Of a stretch of DNA of 64,000 nucleotides, positions 18,080 to 27,578 are shown one piece after another. Positions within the stretch are counted from its first letter, which is position 1. Each line of letters begins with the position of its first letter. The position numbers and the translations under genes were made by a program. The notes below the pieces were generated by a model. It ran no database searches, was not told where the DNA came from, and was given only the letters and a program-made list of their open reading frames with translations. The DNA is taken from positions 87,367-151,366 of the forward strand of contig JADJRV010000039.1 in assembly GCA_016712045.1 (NCBI GenBank), read 5' to 3'. The DNA comes from Chloracidobacterium sp. GTDB lineage: Bacteria; Acidobacteriota; Blastocatellia; Pyrinomonadales; Pyrinomonadaceae.

Positions 18080-18727
18080 TTACAAAAATTTTTGCAATAA
18101 CTTTCTCAGGGTTTTGCGTGCCCGCCACGCACGGATCTTTACATTTGCGGCGGTGCAATCGAGCACACCGGCGATCTCGGCGACGCTCATTTCTTCGGCA
18201 TAGAGCATCTGCAGCAAAGCCCGCTCTTCGGCCGGAATTTGCGCCAGCAGCTTTTCCGAAAGGTCCGTTGCCACCAATAACCGCTCCTGCGAACGTGACG
18301 TGTCGGCAGTCAACTCGACGAGCGAATCGACCTCAGCATCCGACAGGTCGCACGTGAGCGTTTCGGGTTTGCGTTTTTGCGCCCGCAGCGTGTCAAAGCA
18401 AATATTTGCCGTTATCCTGATGAGCCAGCTTGCCAGCGAACGGTCGTGTTCACCACGAAATTTGTCTAGTTGGGTAAAGCTCCTCGCAAAACTGATCTGG
18501 ACGATGTCTTCGATCTCGTCGGGCTTTCGAAAATAACGTGCGGCGATGACGGCGACGAGGCGTTTGTGGCGGTCAAATATCTGTTCAAATGCAAAATTAT
18601 CTCCGGCGAGCGTCAGATCCACGAGCTGACGGTCGGTCATTTCGGCGCGCACCGGCAGATTCACGGCGTCTAGATCGGTGCGCGTGGCTAGAGTTTCATT
18701 ATTCAAAGCCGTCTGATAACTGCTCAT
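18080..18727 (-). CDS. RNA polymerase sigma-70 factor, ECF subfamily
   Basis: This 215-residue extracytoplasmic-function sigma factor directs RNA polymerase to a stress regulon. Region 2 covers about residues 45-110: FDRHKRLVAVIAARYF, then DEIEDIVQISFARSF and FRGEHDRSLASWLIRITAN. Region 4 covers about 155-212, with PAEERALLQMLY and the helix-turn-helix MSVAEIAGVLDCTAANVK. Regions 1 and 3 are missing, as expected. It heads a three-gene minus-strand operon with the membrane protein and the secreted protein downstream. ECF factors usually control their own operon, but I could not fix a promoter. Confidence 0.93.
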   Translation of the reverse strand: MSSYQTALNNETLATRTDLDAVNLPVRAEMTDRQLVDLTLAGDNFAFEQIFDRHKRLVAVIAARYFRKPDEIEDIVQISFARSFTQLDKFRGEHDRSLASWLIRITANICFDTLRAQKRKPETLTCDLSDAEVDSLVELTADTSRSQERLLVATDLSEKLLAQIPAEERALLQMLYAEEMSVAEIAGVLDCTAANVKIRAWRARKTLRKLLQKFL

Positions 18728-18845
18728 TCTACGTAACGTTACTGTTTTGACCGTCGAAAGCTAAGACGAGCACCGGCGCTGGCCGGTTACACGAAATTTC
18801 GCGTCTCGCCATTTAGTAACGGATAAATTTACGCTGAAATGCGGG

Positions 18846-20006
18846 CTAAGGTTTGGATGAAACTGACTTTGGTTGGTTTTTGGTGTCGAAAAGCAGTTTT
18901 CGCCGCGCGACTACGATCAACCCCGCCCGTCGAGATGTGACGTCGATATTGCGCTCGGCGATACCACGAGTCTCAACGACTGAGATCTTTGGCATATAGG
19001 TGACGACATAGCTGGCGTCGACCATCTTGGCGACGAGGGCTGCTTTTTCGACCATTTCCTCGAGCGAGGTTGGCAGGATGTATTCGCCGTTGGTGCTTTC
19101 GGCTAGCTTTTCGAGCTGCTCTTGGCTCGTCTCGAGTTCGAGCTGGCGGGCTTTCATCTTTTTGATGAGCGTACGGTCGAGACTGATCGTCGGGCCGATC
19201 TTTACCCCTTTGTCTTTGACGCCGTTTGGCAGCGTGGCGGCGATCTCGTCGGGCATTGCCTTTGGCGGCGGTGTGTTTGAAATGCCTTTTGTACGGGGCT
19301 CAATATCGGCGGCCTCCATGGATGTGTAGCTGATCACGTGGACGCTAATGTCGGTCGCCATTAGGCGCTGAAACGCGTCAAACTTTGCCGAAGAACGCCC
19401 CATGCTGTCGGTACCGTCGGTGATCAAAATAATGTGTTTATTATCGACGCCGCTCCGCAGCATAAAATCCGTTGCAAGCTTGATAGCATCGACAAACATT
19501 GAGCGGCGGCCAAAATTTGCCCGCTTTATTGCTGCGAGTGATTGAGCTTTGTCGCTTGTCCATTCGGTCACGATCTCGGCTTTGTCCGAGTATTGCATTA
19601 CCGCGACAGCATCGCCGGGACGAAGAGCGTCAACGACGGCCTTAGCGACTTTTCGCGTTTGATCGAGGCTTTTTACAGCTCGCAGCTCGCCGCCCGTGTC
19701 CATTATTATCAGGACATTTGCCGGCAAGCGCCGGACGCTGACGGGTTGATGGAGAATGTTGTTTTCGCTGATAACCAGATCGCGTTCATTTACGTCGCGA
19801 AAGAAATCGCCTTTCTCGTCAAAGGCGAGGACGTTGAGCTTGATCTCCTCAGTGACAATTCGGACGGTATCGTCTTCGGGCGTTGGTGTCGGTGTTGCCT
19901 GTACGCGACCGCTCTGTGCCGAGGCGATGATCGACGCACCAAACAGAATTGTAATCGAGAAGAAAAGGCGGGCAATTGAAGGGGTATATCTACAAATCAT
20001 TATCAA
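18846..20006 (-). CDS. secreted VWA domain protein, acidobacterial VWFA-related type
   Basis: This exported protein of about 386 residues has a signal peptide (FFSITILFGASIIASA) and a TPTPTP linker. An immunoglobulin-like strand region is followed by a von Willebrand A domain over about residues 95-330. The metal site (MIDAS) is not standard: the usual DxSxS reads DTGGE. The later ITDGTDSMGRSS segment supplies a conserved Asp. Function is unknown; such proteins may bind other exported proteins or matrix. Two more VWA proteins (29692-31824, 40370-41473) share the QSGRV...TPTPTP opening style. It is monocistronic or paired with the SDR gene upstream. Confidence 0.88.
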   Translation of the reverse strand: MIMICRYTPSIARLFFSITILFGASIIASAQSGRVQATPTPTPEDDTVRIVTEEIKLNVLAFDEKGDFFRDVNERDLVISENNILHQPVSVRRLPANVLIIMDTGGELRAVKSLDQTRKVAKAVVDALRPGDAVAVMQYSDKAEIVTEWTSDKAQSLAAIKRANFGRRSMFVDAIKLATDFMLRSGVDNKHIILITDGTDSMGRSSAKFDAFQRLMATDISVHVISYTSMEAADIEPRTKGISNTPPPKAMPDEIAATLPNGVKDKGVKIGPTISLDRTLIKKMKARQLELETSQEQLEKLAESTNGEYILPTSLEEMVEKAALVAKMVDASYVVTYMPKISVVETRGIAERNIDVTSRRAGLIVVARRKLLFDTKNQPKSVSSKP

Positions 20007-20048
20007 CTATGATGCCTCGAAATGCCGTACCTTTGCTTTGCCATCGAG

Positions 20049-21119
20049 CTAGAGCTTTGGAAACTCTTCGACAAAATCCAGAAGATTTTCCACATACTTT
20101 TCAAATCTCGGGCATTCGATACCGTGCGGACGCAATAGTTCGGCGGCGTTGCTCGTGTCGTATTTCTGCGAGATGAAAAAATACGGTACGCCGTGGTGCG
20201 GCAGCCCGGTGATCGCGGGTGAGATGCGTGTGTGCAAAAACCACTCAGTGAGTTTTACCGGCGGGCCAAACTCGGATTTGCGTCCGGTCAATTCTTTTGC
20301 GATCACGTCAAAAAGAGCGGCGGTCGTCAGCGGTTCGGCGTCGGCGAGAGCGATGGTTTTGCCGACGGCAGCTTTATCACGAGCGAGAGCTACTATCGCA
20401 TCGACGACAAAATCGACCGGGACGAGGTTGAGTTTGACGGTGTCGTTGCCGACATTCATCACGCGAAAGAGCCAAGGGGCTTTGCGTAAATAGTTGATGA
20501 GATAATAGATACCGTCGTATTTTGAAGTTTCGCCGGTCTGCGAATCGCCGACTACGACCGCTGGCCGATAGATCGTCACGGGAAACGCGGGCTTTAGCTT
20601 TTCAACCTCAGCCTCAGCAAGATACTTGGTTTCCTCATAGTTATTGCGAAACCCGGCGTTGTGTTCGAGCTCCGTTTCAGATATCTCGCCCTCACGCTTA
20701 CCGGCGACGTAACAGGTCGAGACGTAATTATATCGCCGCAGATTTCGCACCGACCGGACGAGATCGTTGACGTTTTTTGTGCCCTCGAGATTTACGTTAA
20801 AGGCAACATCTTTTGGCACGCCCAGATCGTACGCGGCGGCCAAATGAAAGACATCGGTCGTCTCAAACAGTATCGTTTGCAGGTCGTCGTCAGAAATGCC
20901 GAGATTTGGCTGGGTGATGTCGCCCTCAACGATGACATAGCTCTCGAGCGGCGTGTTTGTCAGCTCGGCGATCTCCTCGATCTCGTCCATCGCTTTGTCG
21001 ATAAACTGCGGTTGGACGAGCAAATAAAACTGGGTTTCGGGCTTTGCCAGCCGCTCGACGAGCCGTCCGGCGATAAAGCCGGGGAAACCTGTGAGAAAGA
21101 TCGATTCGCGATAGAGCAT
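20049..21119 (-). CDS. extended SDR/NAD-dependent reductase, thioester-reductase-like
   Basis: This 356-residue NAD(P)-binding protein is of the extended short-chain dehydrogenase kind. The nucleotide motif is TGFPGFIAGRLVERL at the N-terminus, a form common in the thioester reductase and fatty acyl-CoA reductase branch rather than sugar epimerases. FHLAAAYDLG, the VSTCYVAG strand with the catalytic Ser/Thr, and YEETKYLAE (catalytic YxxxK) follow. YRPAVVVGDS is also typical. It may reduce an acyl thioester; the substrate is not known. Its stop lies about 40 bases before the VWA gene start on the same strand, so the two may be co-transcribed. Confidence 0.85.
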   Translation of the reverse strand: MLYRESIFLTGFPGFIAGRLVERLAKPETQFYLLVQPQFIDKAMDEIEEIAELTNTPLESYVIVEGDITQPNLGISDDDLQTILFETTDVFHLAAAYDLGVPKDVAFNVNLEGTKNVNDLVRSVRNLRRYNYVSTCYVAGKREGEISETELEHNAGFRNNYEETKYLAEAEVEKLKPAFPVTIYRPAVVVGDSQTGETSKYDGIYYLINYLRKAPWLFRVMNVGNDTVKLNLVPVDFVVDAIVALARDKAAVGKTIALADAEPLTTAALFDVIAKELTGRKSEFGPPVKLTEWFLHTRISPAITGLPHHGVPYFFISQKYDTSNAAELLRPHGIECPRFEKYVENLLDFVEEFPKL

Positions 21120-21245
21120 AAGACTTGAGCTATTTTACCAAGTCGCCGCACTATATGGCGCGTCAATTTTGAACAAACCGCACGAAAAAATGTATTTACT
21201 TGCGCTTTGGGCGCGTGTTATCTTGTCAGGCGCGGTACGTTTTGT

Positions 21246-21542
21246 ATGAGAATTCAGGAAATGAGGTCGGGGATCACGCATCTAAAGAAAAAGATGGAGA
21301 TCGAACGGCCGATAAACTATTTCGAAAAGCTGGCGCTGGTCAACAATATGACCGAGGCTGAAAAGGTTGCGGCCGTGTGCGAACTCGACGAAGCCATCTG
21401 GTCGGTCGTCTCATTTGAAAGGTGCGAGGCTCACAGCCTGACCTACGAACAGGCCGCCGCACTGCTATCCGAACTCGATGCCAGAGGCGTCAGCGGCCTA
21501 TGCATCATCACAGATGACGCAGCACTGCGGGTGAGACGCTAA
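21246..21542 (+). CDS. small hypothetical protein
   Basis: This roughly 98-residue protein has no signal peptide or membrane segment. The start ATG 21246 (MRIQEMRSG) is preferred over an upstream in-frame ATG that lies in a poorly coding leader. The body is helical and acidic, with EIERPINYFEKLALVN, EKVAAVCELDEAIWSVV and YEQAAALLSELDARG. I do not recognise it. Its stop overlaps the convergent quinone reductase stop by 4 bases. Coding character is fair. Confidence 0.6.
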   Translation: MRIQEMRSGITHLKKKMEIERPINYFEKLALVNNMTEAEKVAAVCELDEAIWSVVSFERCEAHSLTYEQAAALLSELDARGVSGLCIITDDAALRVRR

Positions 21543-22525
21543 AACTCCAGCACGACCTTACCAAAACTCTCGTTAGATCCAAGATATTTATAGGCAGAAA
21601 TCACATCGTCGGCAGCGAAGACGCGGTCGAGGTTTGGGCGGATCGTGCCGTTAGCAAGCAGCGGTAAGACGTCGTCAGCAAATTTTTGAGTTGCCTCTGC
21701 CTTTTCGGCTGTTGAGCGTCCACGCAAAACTGTGCCGGTAATTGTCAGGCGTTTTTGCAAAGCCATGCCCATATCAAACTCGGCGGTTCGTCCGGCGGTC
21801 AGGCCGACCAGTATCAATCTGCCTTTTACAGCAAGGCTCGCGAGATTTTGCGGAAAATACGCACCGCCAACGAGATCCAGTATTACATCGACACCTTTGC
21901 CGCCTGTGATCTCGCCGATCTGCGTCGCGAAACCAATACCATCGGCAGTCGAAATTCCGTGATCGAGTCCGTATTCGACACAGCGGTCGAGCTTGTCGGT
22001 CGTTCGCGAAGTCCCGTTGACCATCGAACCATTAGCTTTCCCAAGCTGCAATCCGGCAAGCCCAACGCCCGAGCCGACGGCGTGTATGAGCAGTGTCTCG
22101 CCTTGTTTCAAGGCGCCCCGCGTAAAGATCGCGTCGTGAGCGGTAATAAAAGCCTCGGGAACAGCAGCGGCTTCGGTAAAGCTAAGGTTATCTGGAATGC
22201 GCACTAACTGCGAGCTGTCGATGGTCAAATATTCGGCTTGGGCCTCGCCGGCAGTGATGCCGAAAACACGGTCACCGATATTCCAATTAGAGACATCATC
22301 TCCGACGGCGGCGATTTCACCGGCAAATTCGAGCCCCGGAATATTTGGCGAATAACCGGCAGGCGGCGGGTACAGCCCGCGAACCTGTAGCAGATCAGCC
22401 CGATTTAATCCGACGGCACGGACCCGGATAAGCGCATCGGTTGGTCCTATCTCACGCGGTTCATCGACCTCTTGGGTCTTGAGGTTATCTTCGCTGCCAA
22501 ATTCGGCTATGTAAACGGCTTTCAT
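21539..22525 (-). CDS. NAD(P)H-quinone oxidoreductase, zinc-independent MDR family (PIG3-like)
   Basis: This 328-residue medium-chain dehydrogenase of the quinone reductase branch uses NADPH to reduce quinones or enones. Family marks are GLNRADLLQVRGLYPPP, PGLEFAGEI, ITAHDAIFTRG, the nucleotide loop HAVGSGVGLAGLQL, and DVILDLVGG. The catalytic and structural zinc ligands of alcohol dehydrogenases are missing, as in this branch. The start is ATG 22525 (MKAVYIAEFG). A 30-codon longer reading runs through a hairpin repeat (22556-22596) and is rejected. Confidence 0.92.
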   Translation of the reverse strand: MKAVYIAEFGSEDNLKTQEVDEPREIGPTDALIRVRAVGLNRADLLQVRGLYPPPAGYSPNIPGLEFAGEIAAVGDDVSNWNIGDRVFGITAGEAQAEYLTIDSSQLVRIPDNLSFTEAAAVPEAFITAHDAIFTRGALKQGETLLIHAVGSGVGLAGLQLGKANGSMVNGTSRTTDKLDRCVEYGLDHGISTADGIGFATQIGEITGGKGVDVILDLVGGAYFPQNLASLAVKGRLILVGLTAGRTAEFDMGMALQKRLTITGTVLRGRSTAEKAEATQKFADDVLPLLANGTIRPNLDRVFAADDVISAYKYLGSNESFGKVVLEF

Positions 22526-22555
22526 ACTTTTTCCTGATGCAGAAGCCCACGCGTC

Positions 22556-22596
22556 AGCAAGGGCGTAACATCTAACAATCGCGTTACGCCCTTGCT
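22556..22596. repeat. perfect 14-bp inverted repeat, GGGCGTAAC family
   Basis: AGCAAGGGCGTAAC (22556-22569) and its exact inverse (22583-22596) flank a 13-base loop, with further CACGCG/CGCGCG words outside. It lies between the stop of the TolC gene and the start of the quinone reductase on the same strand, where it may end or weaken readthrough from the efflux operon. Confidence 0.75.
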
Positions 22597-22615
22597 TACG
22601 CGCGGGCCTCCGCAT

Positions 22616-24372
22616 TTATTTCTTTAGCTTCGTTTCTATATCGTTTGCTTTGAGCGAATTTCCGGTCGCACGCTGTAGCTCGGCGATGGCTTTGTTTAGC
22701 TCGGTTCGTGCACGCAATTCCATGCTGCGGGCGGCGGTCAAAGCGGTCTGGCGTTCGAGCACTTTATAGACATCGGACTGGCCCTCGTCGAGTTTTCGCT
22801 GTTCGGAATCGTATTGCTTTGCTGTGTTTTCGCGGGCGACCGATGCCGCACGTAGCCTGGCTTCGGATGTGCGGATCGATTGTAGGGCATTTCGCACCTC
22901 GACCTGTACGCCTTGCTCGATCTGCTCGCGTTGAATCTCAAGCTTTTCGGCCTCGACCTTTGCGTGGCCGAGTTGGGCGGCGGCAGTCTTGTCGCCAAAG
23001 AGCGGCAGGTTGAAATTGACGCCGAATCGAAATACGGGATAACGGTTTGCAATCAAGCCGCTGTATGGATTGCCCGTCAACAACGCCAGATTTTTTAACT
23101 GTTGGACGCACGCGGGCGACGTCGGATCCGTCGTGCAAGGTGTTGGAAAGTTAGGACTAAAATTTCGATTTGGATCTCCACCTATCCCTGACGTCGAGTA
23201 ACTTGCGACAAAATCGATCTGCGGTTGTTTCAGGTCGCGATAAAGCCTTTGGTCGAGCAGGTTGATGTCTTTCTGTGCCCGGTTGATCTCAAGCTCAGGG
23301 CGATTTTCGATCGCGGTGTTCATTGCCTCGCCGAGCGTTGTGACCGGCGGCGCTATCTCGACCGGCTCGACCGGCACGATCGCTTGTCCCCATAGCAAGT
23401 CATTGCGATTGGGCGAGATGAGATTTTTCAGGACATTTTCGGCAAGGTTGACGGTATTTAGCGCGTCATAGACCGCCTGTTCAAAATTGGCGACCTGCGT
23501 TTCACCCGCAACGATATCGATCGGAGCAAGCTGTCCCTCATTGACGAGACGGCGGTTGTGCTCGAGCTGTGCCTTAGCATCGCGGACGGCGTCACGCTGC
23601 ACCTGTAAATTGCGAAGAGCGTAGGTCAGATCCCAATATGCTTTCTGCACAGAGGCAACCGTCTCGATCGAACGCTGGCGAAATTGCGTATCCGTCAGGC
23701 TGATGTTTCGCTTGGCGATCTCGATATTGCGACGCGTCTGGTCAAACTTTCGTCCGCGAAACAGCGGCTGCAAAACATTAAACCCTAGACTCGCATTTAG
23801 CTGCGGACTCAGCACGGATATCGGATTGTCTGTCGTAACCCGCGAATTATTGAATGTGCCGCCATAAACCGTTCCGAACTTCGGCAGGTACGCCTGAATG
23901 CCGGTATTGGCAACGAGCGATCCCTGCGTGTTTTTTGATTGCTGGTAAAGATGCTGACGTTTGGCACGGTCGAGCGATCGAAGTATGTTTGGGCGGTAAA
24001 TCTTGGTTGGTAAATACCGCGGGCCGCGTCGAGATCGTATTCGGCGATACGTTCATTCTTACGGGTGACCTCGATGTCGCGGTTGTTATCAAGCGCAAGT
24101 TCGATAGCGTCTCGCATGGTCAGCGTTTTTTGCTGAGTCATATCGACGCCGACGCGGCCTAGATCGGGAAAGCTGCGGTCGTCCGAACGATACTCAACTG
24201 CAACCGCCGGCACGCCCTTGATGTCCTCGGTCTTTACATTTTGAGCATCGGGCGTGGGCGTCGGCGTTTGGCCGAGCGCATGAGTGCCAAGCACCAAAAA
24301 TGCCGTTATTAAAATTAGGTAAAAACGTCCCTTCATAAAACCGATCCCCGGATCGAAACTTGTGCGTATCAT
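22616..24372 (-). CDS. TolC-family outer membrane efflux protein, one frameshift
   Basis: This is the outer membrane channel of a tripartite efflux pump, last gene of the TetR-adaptor-RND operon. An N-terminal signal peptide (FYLILITAFLVLGTHALG) and TPTPTP linker precede the OEP domain: TMRDAIELALDNNRDIEV at the N-terminal half, and later long helices such as QFRQRSIETVASVQKAYWDL and AELQRATGNSLKAND. A one-base shift near 23930 splits it into parts of about 187 and 399 residues; a short segment in the third frame bridges them. The ATG at 24372 overlaps the RND stop (ATGA), which suggests coupling. ATG 24336 (MKGRFYL) gives a cleaner signal peptide. Confidence 0.87.
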
Positions 24373-27300
24373 TTATTGATCGACCTAAACATTGAGCTTG
24401 TCGCCCCGACAAAACGCCGCTTTACTCCGCCAAATAGCCATTCGGCAAAACGATTGATGTATTTGAAAAGCCGCAGCTCGGCTAGGTCATCAAATAACGA
24501 ATAAAAAACGGGTACTGCCAGCAGGGTCAGCAACAAACAAAGCGACTGGCCGCCGACCACGAGCACACCGATCGAGCGGTTCGTTCCCGAACCGGCACCG
24601 GTCGAAACCACGAGCGGGATCATACCAGCGACGAGGGCGATCGTCGTCATCAAGATGGGACGCAGACGGTCGCGGTTTGCCTGGATGATCGCGTCGTAAC
24701 GCGACATGCCCTGCGAACGCAGATGATTTGTATGGTCGATCTGCAAAATTGCGTTTTTCTTGACCACGCCAAACAGCAGCAGTAGCCCGAGCCCCGAAAA
24801 GATATTTACCGTCTGGCCCATCACCAATAGGCTGAAAATACCAAATGGTATCGAGAGCGGCAGCGTCAGCAGGATCGTGATCGGGTGGATAAACGATTCG
24901 AACTGTGCGGCCAGCACGATGTACATAAAGATAAATGACAGCATGAAGGCGAGCAGGAAGTAGAAGCCGGCTTTGCCCATTTCTTTTGACTGGCCGACAT
25001 AGCCCGTGTGGTAACCGACAGGTAGATTTAGTTCCTTAACATAACTGTCGATCGCCGAAGTGATGCTTGCGGCCGAACCGCCCGGTTTTGTGTTCGCCAG
25101 CAACGTCACCTGTTTTTGCCTGTTCGTACGGTCGATCGCACTCGGGCCGGTGCCGGGTTTGGTCTTGACGACACGATCGAGCGTGACCCAACCGAGCTTT
25201 GCCGACGGCACTATCATGCGTTTCAGACCCTCTTCACTGGTGCGAAACGGGTTTATCGCCCGCACATAGACATCGTATTGATCCGAACCCGCATTGAACG
25301 TCGTCGCTTCTTGTCCGGCGACAAGAGTGTTTAGAGCTTGCGAGACATCGCCGACTCGTACGCCAAGGTCTGCGGCGGTGTCACGATCAACCTCAAGCTG
25401 CAATTCGGGCTTGCCCGAAATGAGTGTCGTGTCAACGTCCACCGCGTCGGGTATGGTCTTCATTTTCGCCAGGACCTTAGCAGAGGCTTCTTCGAGTACC
25501 TTGATGTCAGGGCCGGAGATCAGAAATTGGACATTAGCATTGCGAAAACCGCCGCCCGAAAATGCCTGGACGATCTGGACACTGGTCCGTAATTCCGGAG
25601 GAAACTTTGCCAGGATATCGCGGGCGTCGGCCATCATCATTTCTTGCGATTTTACGCGAGTCCCGACATCGCTCAATTTCACGTAAATGGTTCCGGCGTT
25701 GACGACCTGCTGCTGTCCGCCGCCGACTGTCGCAAGCGTGTCCGTCACACCCGGCATTTTACGAATTTCCGAAGCGATCCGCTCGAATGACTGTGATGAT
25801 GCTGACAGGCTTGTGCCCTCAGGCGTTCGGACAGAGATCTCAAACTGTGACTGGTCATCGACCGGCAAAAAGTTTTTACCGACGAGCATAAAGAGCGGGA
25901 TGATACTCAGAAACACCAACACGACGAGTGTTACGATCACCCACCGATGCCCCATCGAAAACCGCAACATCCACGCATATAACAGATCAACTCGCTTGAA
26001 CCAGCCAGTGTAATGGCTGTCGTCTTTTTCGAGCTCGGTCGCGGCATCACCCTTTACCTTGTCGAGGTCAGTTTCGGACTTTTCCTTATGCCGCTTGATC
26101 AGGCGTGCCGCAAGCATCGGCGTGAGTGTAAACGACACGATCAGCGAAACCGCGACCGCAAACGAAGCTGTCAGGCCAAACGACGACATAAATTTGCCGA
26201 CGATGCCCTGCATGAAACCGATCGGCACGAAAACGGCCATCAGCGACAACGTCGTCGCCAGCACGGCGAGGCCGATCTCACGGGTTCCCTCGATCGCCGC
26301 CTGGAAAGGGTTCATACCCTTTTCTTCGACAAATCGATAGATGTTTTCCAGCACCACGATCGCGTCGTCGATCACAATACCGACCATTAAGGTCAGCGAA
26401 AGCATCGTGATCGAATTGAGCGTATAGCCCATCGCGTAAACGAGGGCAAACGTCGAGATGATCGATGTCGGTATGGCGAGAGCCGCGATAAAAGTCGCGC
26501 GGAAATTCCACAGAAATAGAAAGACGACTATCGACGCTAGTATCGAACCAACGATGAGATGCTCTTCGATAGCGTGGAGCGAGTTTTCGATAAAAATCGA
26601 GTTGTCGCCGATCACGCGCATTTGGAAACCTTTTGGCAGAGTCGGCTCAATTTCTTTTAGACGCGCTTTAATTTCACGAGCTACGGCAACTGTCTTCTGT
26701 CCCGACTGTTTCGATACGATCAGCGTTACAGCAGGCTGGCCGTTTAGACGTGCCTCAGAGCGGGTTTCGGCACCGCCATCTTCGGTGTAACCGAGGTCCT
26801 TGACCTTGACCTGATAACCGCCGCGTGTTGCAACAACTACGTCATTGAACTGCTCAGGTTTTTGTATCTTTCCGACCGTTCGAATGGCGGTTTCGGTCTG
26901 GCCCTCGTCGATACGGCCAGAGGGAAATTCCATATTCTGGATCCGCAACGCGCCCGATACTTCGGCCGGTGTGACGTTGTACGAACGCATCTTATCGGGA
27001 TCGACCCAGACGTTTATCTGCCGCTCCTGTCCGCCAATGATCGTGATCTGTCCAACGCCGTTGACCGATTCTATCCGTTCCTTGACCCGATTCTTAGCGA
27101 TCTCGGTCACTTCGCGAAGCGATGTCGGTGCGGATATCGAGATACGCAGTACCGGTGCGGCGTCAGTGTCTAGCTTTTGAACCGTCGGCTGTTTTGCCGT
27201 TTCGGGCAGGTTTGGGATGACCGTCTGGACGCGGTTTTCTACCTCTTGAGCCGCGACGTTAACGTCCTTTTCAAGTACAAACGCAACGAAAACCTGTGAA

Positions 27301-27566
27301 ATGCCCTCGATCGATGTCGAGCGTAACTCGTCTATACCTGAGATCGTATTGACCGCTTCTTCGACCTTGTCGGTGATCTCAGTCTCGATCTCTTGCGGCG
27401 AAGCGCCCGGATTGACGACAGTGATCGTGATCGTCGGAAAATCGATCTTTGGAAACAGATCGACGCCGAGGCTCAAAAACGAAAATGCACCGACCACCAC
27501 GAGTGATAGGATCAACATCGTGGCGAACACGGGACGCTTTACACAAACTTCAGCTAACCACTGCAT
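24369..27566 (-). CDS. RND efflux transporter permease (HAE1/AcrB type)
   Basis: This 1065-residue inner-membrane proton-driven drug or solvent pump has the standard two-fold layout. It opens with a first membrane helix (FATMLILSLVVVGAFSFLSL) and porter domain. The TM2-6 block holds GIVIDDAIVVLENIYRF, with the paired acidic residues in TM4. TM7 and a second porter domain follow, then a last TM block with QAN RDRLRPILMTTIAL. The length fits HAE1 family members (about 1040). The frame is unbroken. The adaptor gene ends 12 bases upstream, and the TolC start overlaps its stop. Confidence 0.96.
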   Translation of the reverse strand: MQWLAEVCVKRPVFATMLILSLVVVGAFSFLSLGVDLFPKIDFPTITITVVNPGASPQEIETEITDKVEEAVNTISGIDELRSTSIEGISQVFVAFVLEKDVNVAAQEVENRVQTVIPNLPETAKQPTVQKLDTDAAPVLRISISAPTSLREVTEIAKNRVKERIESVNGVGQITIIGGQERQINVWVDPDKMRSYNVTPAEVSGALRIQNMEFPSGRIDEGQTETAIRTVGKIQKPEQFNDVVVATRGGYQVKVKDLGYTEDGGAETRSEARLNGQPAVTLIVSKQSGQKTVAVAREIKARLKEIEPTLPKGFQMRVIGDNSIFIENSLHAIEEHLIVGSILASIVVFLFLWNFRATFIAALAIPTSIISTFALVYAMGYTLNSITMLSLTLMVGIVIDDAIVVLENIYRFVEEKGMNPFQAAIEGTREIGLAVLATTLSLMAVFVPIGFMQGIVGKFMSSFGLTASFAVAVSLIVSFTLTPMLAARLIKRHKEKSETDLDKVKGDAATELEKDDSHYTGWFKRVDLLYAWMLRFSMGHRWVIVTLVVLVFLSIIPLFMLVGKNFLPVDDQSQFEISVRTPEGTSLSASSQSFERIASEIRKMPGVTDTLATVGGGQQQVVNAGTIYVKLSDVGTRVKSQEMMMADARDILAKFPPELRTSVQIVQAFSGGGFRNANVQFLISGPDIKVLEEASAKVLAKMKTIPDAVDVDTTLISGKPELQLEVDRDTAADLGVRVGDVSQALNTLVAGQEATTFNAGSDQYDVYVRAINPFRTSEEGLKRMIVPSAKLGWVTLDRVVKTKPGTGPSAIDRTNRQKQVTLLANTKPGGSAASITSAIDSYVKELNLPVGYHTGYVGQSKEMGKAGFYFLLAFMLSFIFMYIVLAAQFESFIHPITILLTLPLSIPFGIFSLLVMGQTVNIFSGLGLLLLFGVVKKNAILQIDHTNHLRSQGMSRYDAIIQANRDRLRPILMTTIALVAGMIPLVVSTGAGSGTNRSIGVLVVGGQSLCLLLTLLAVPVFYSLFDDLAELRLFKYINRFAEWLFGGVKRRFVGATSSMFRSINK

Positions 27567-27578
27567 ACTTCTTTACCC

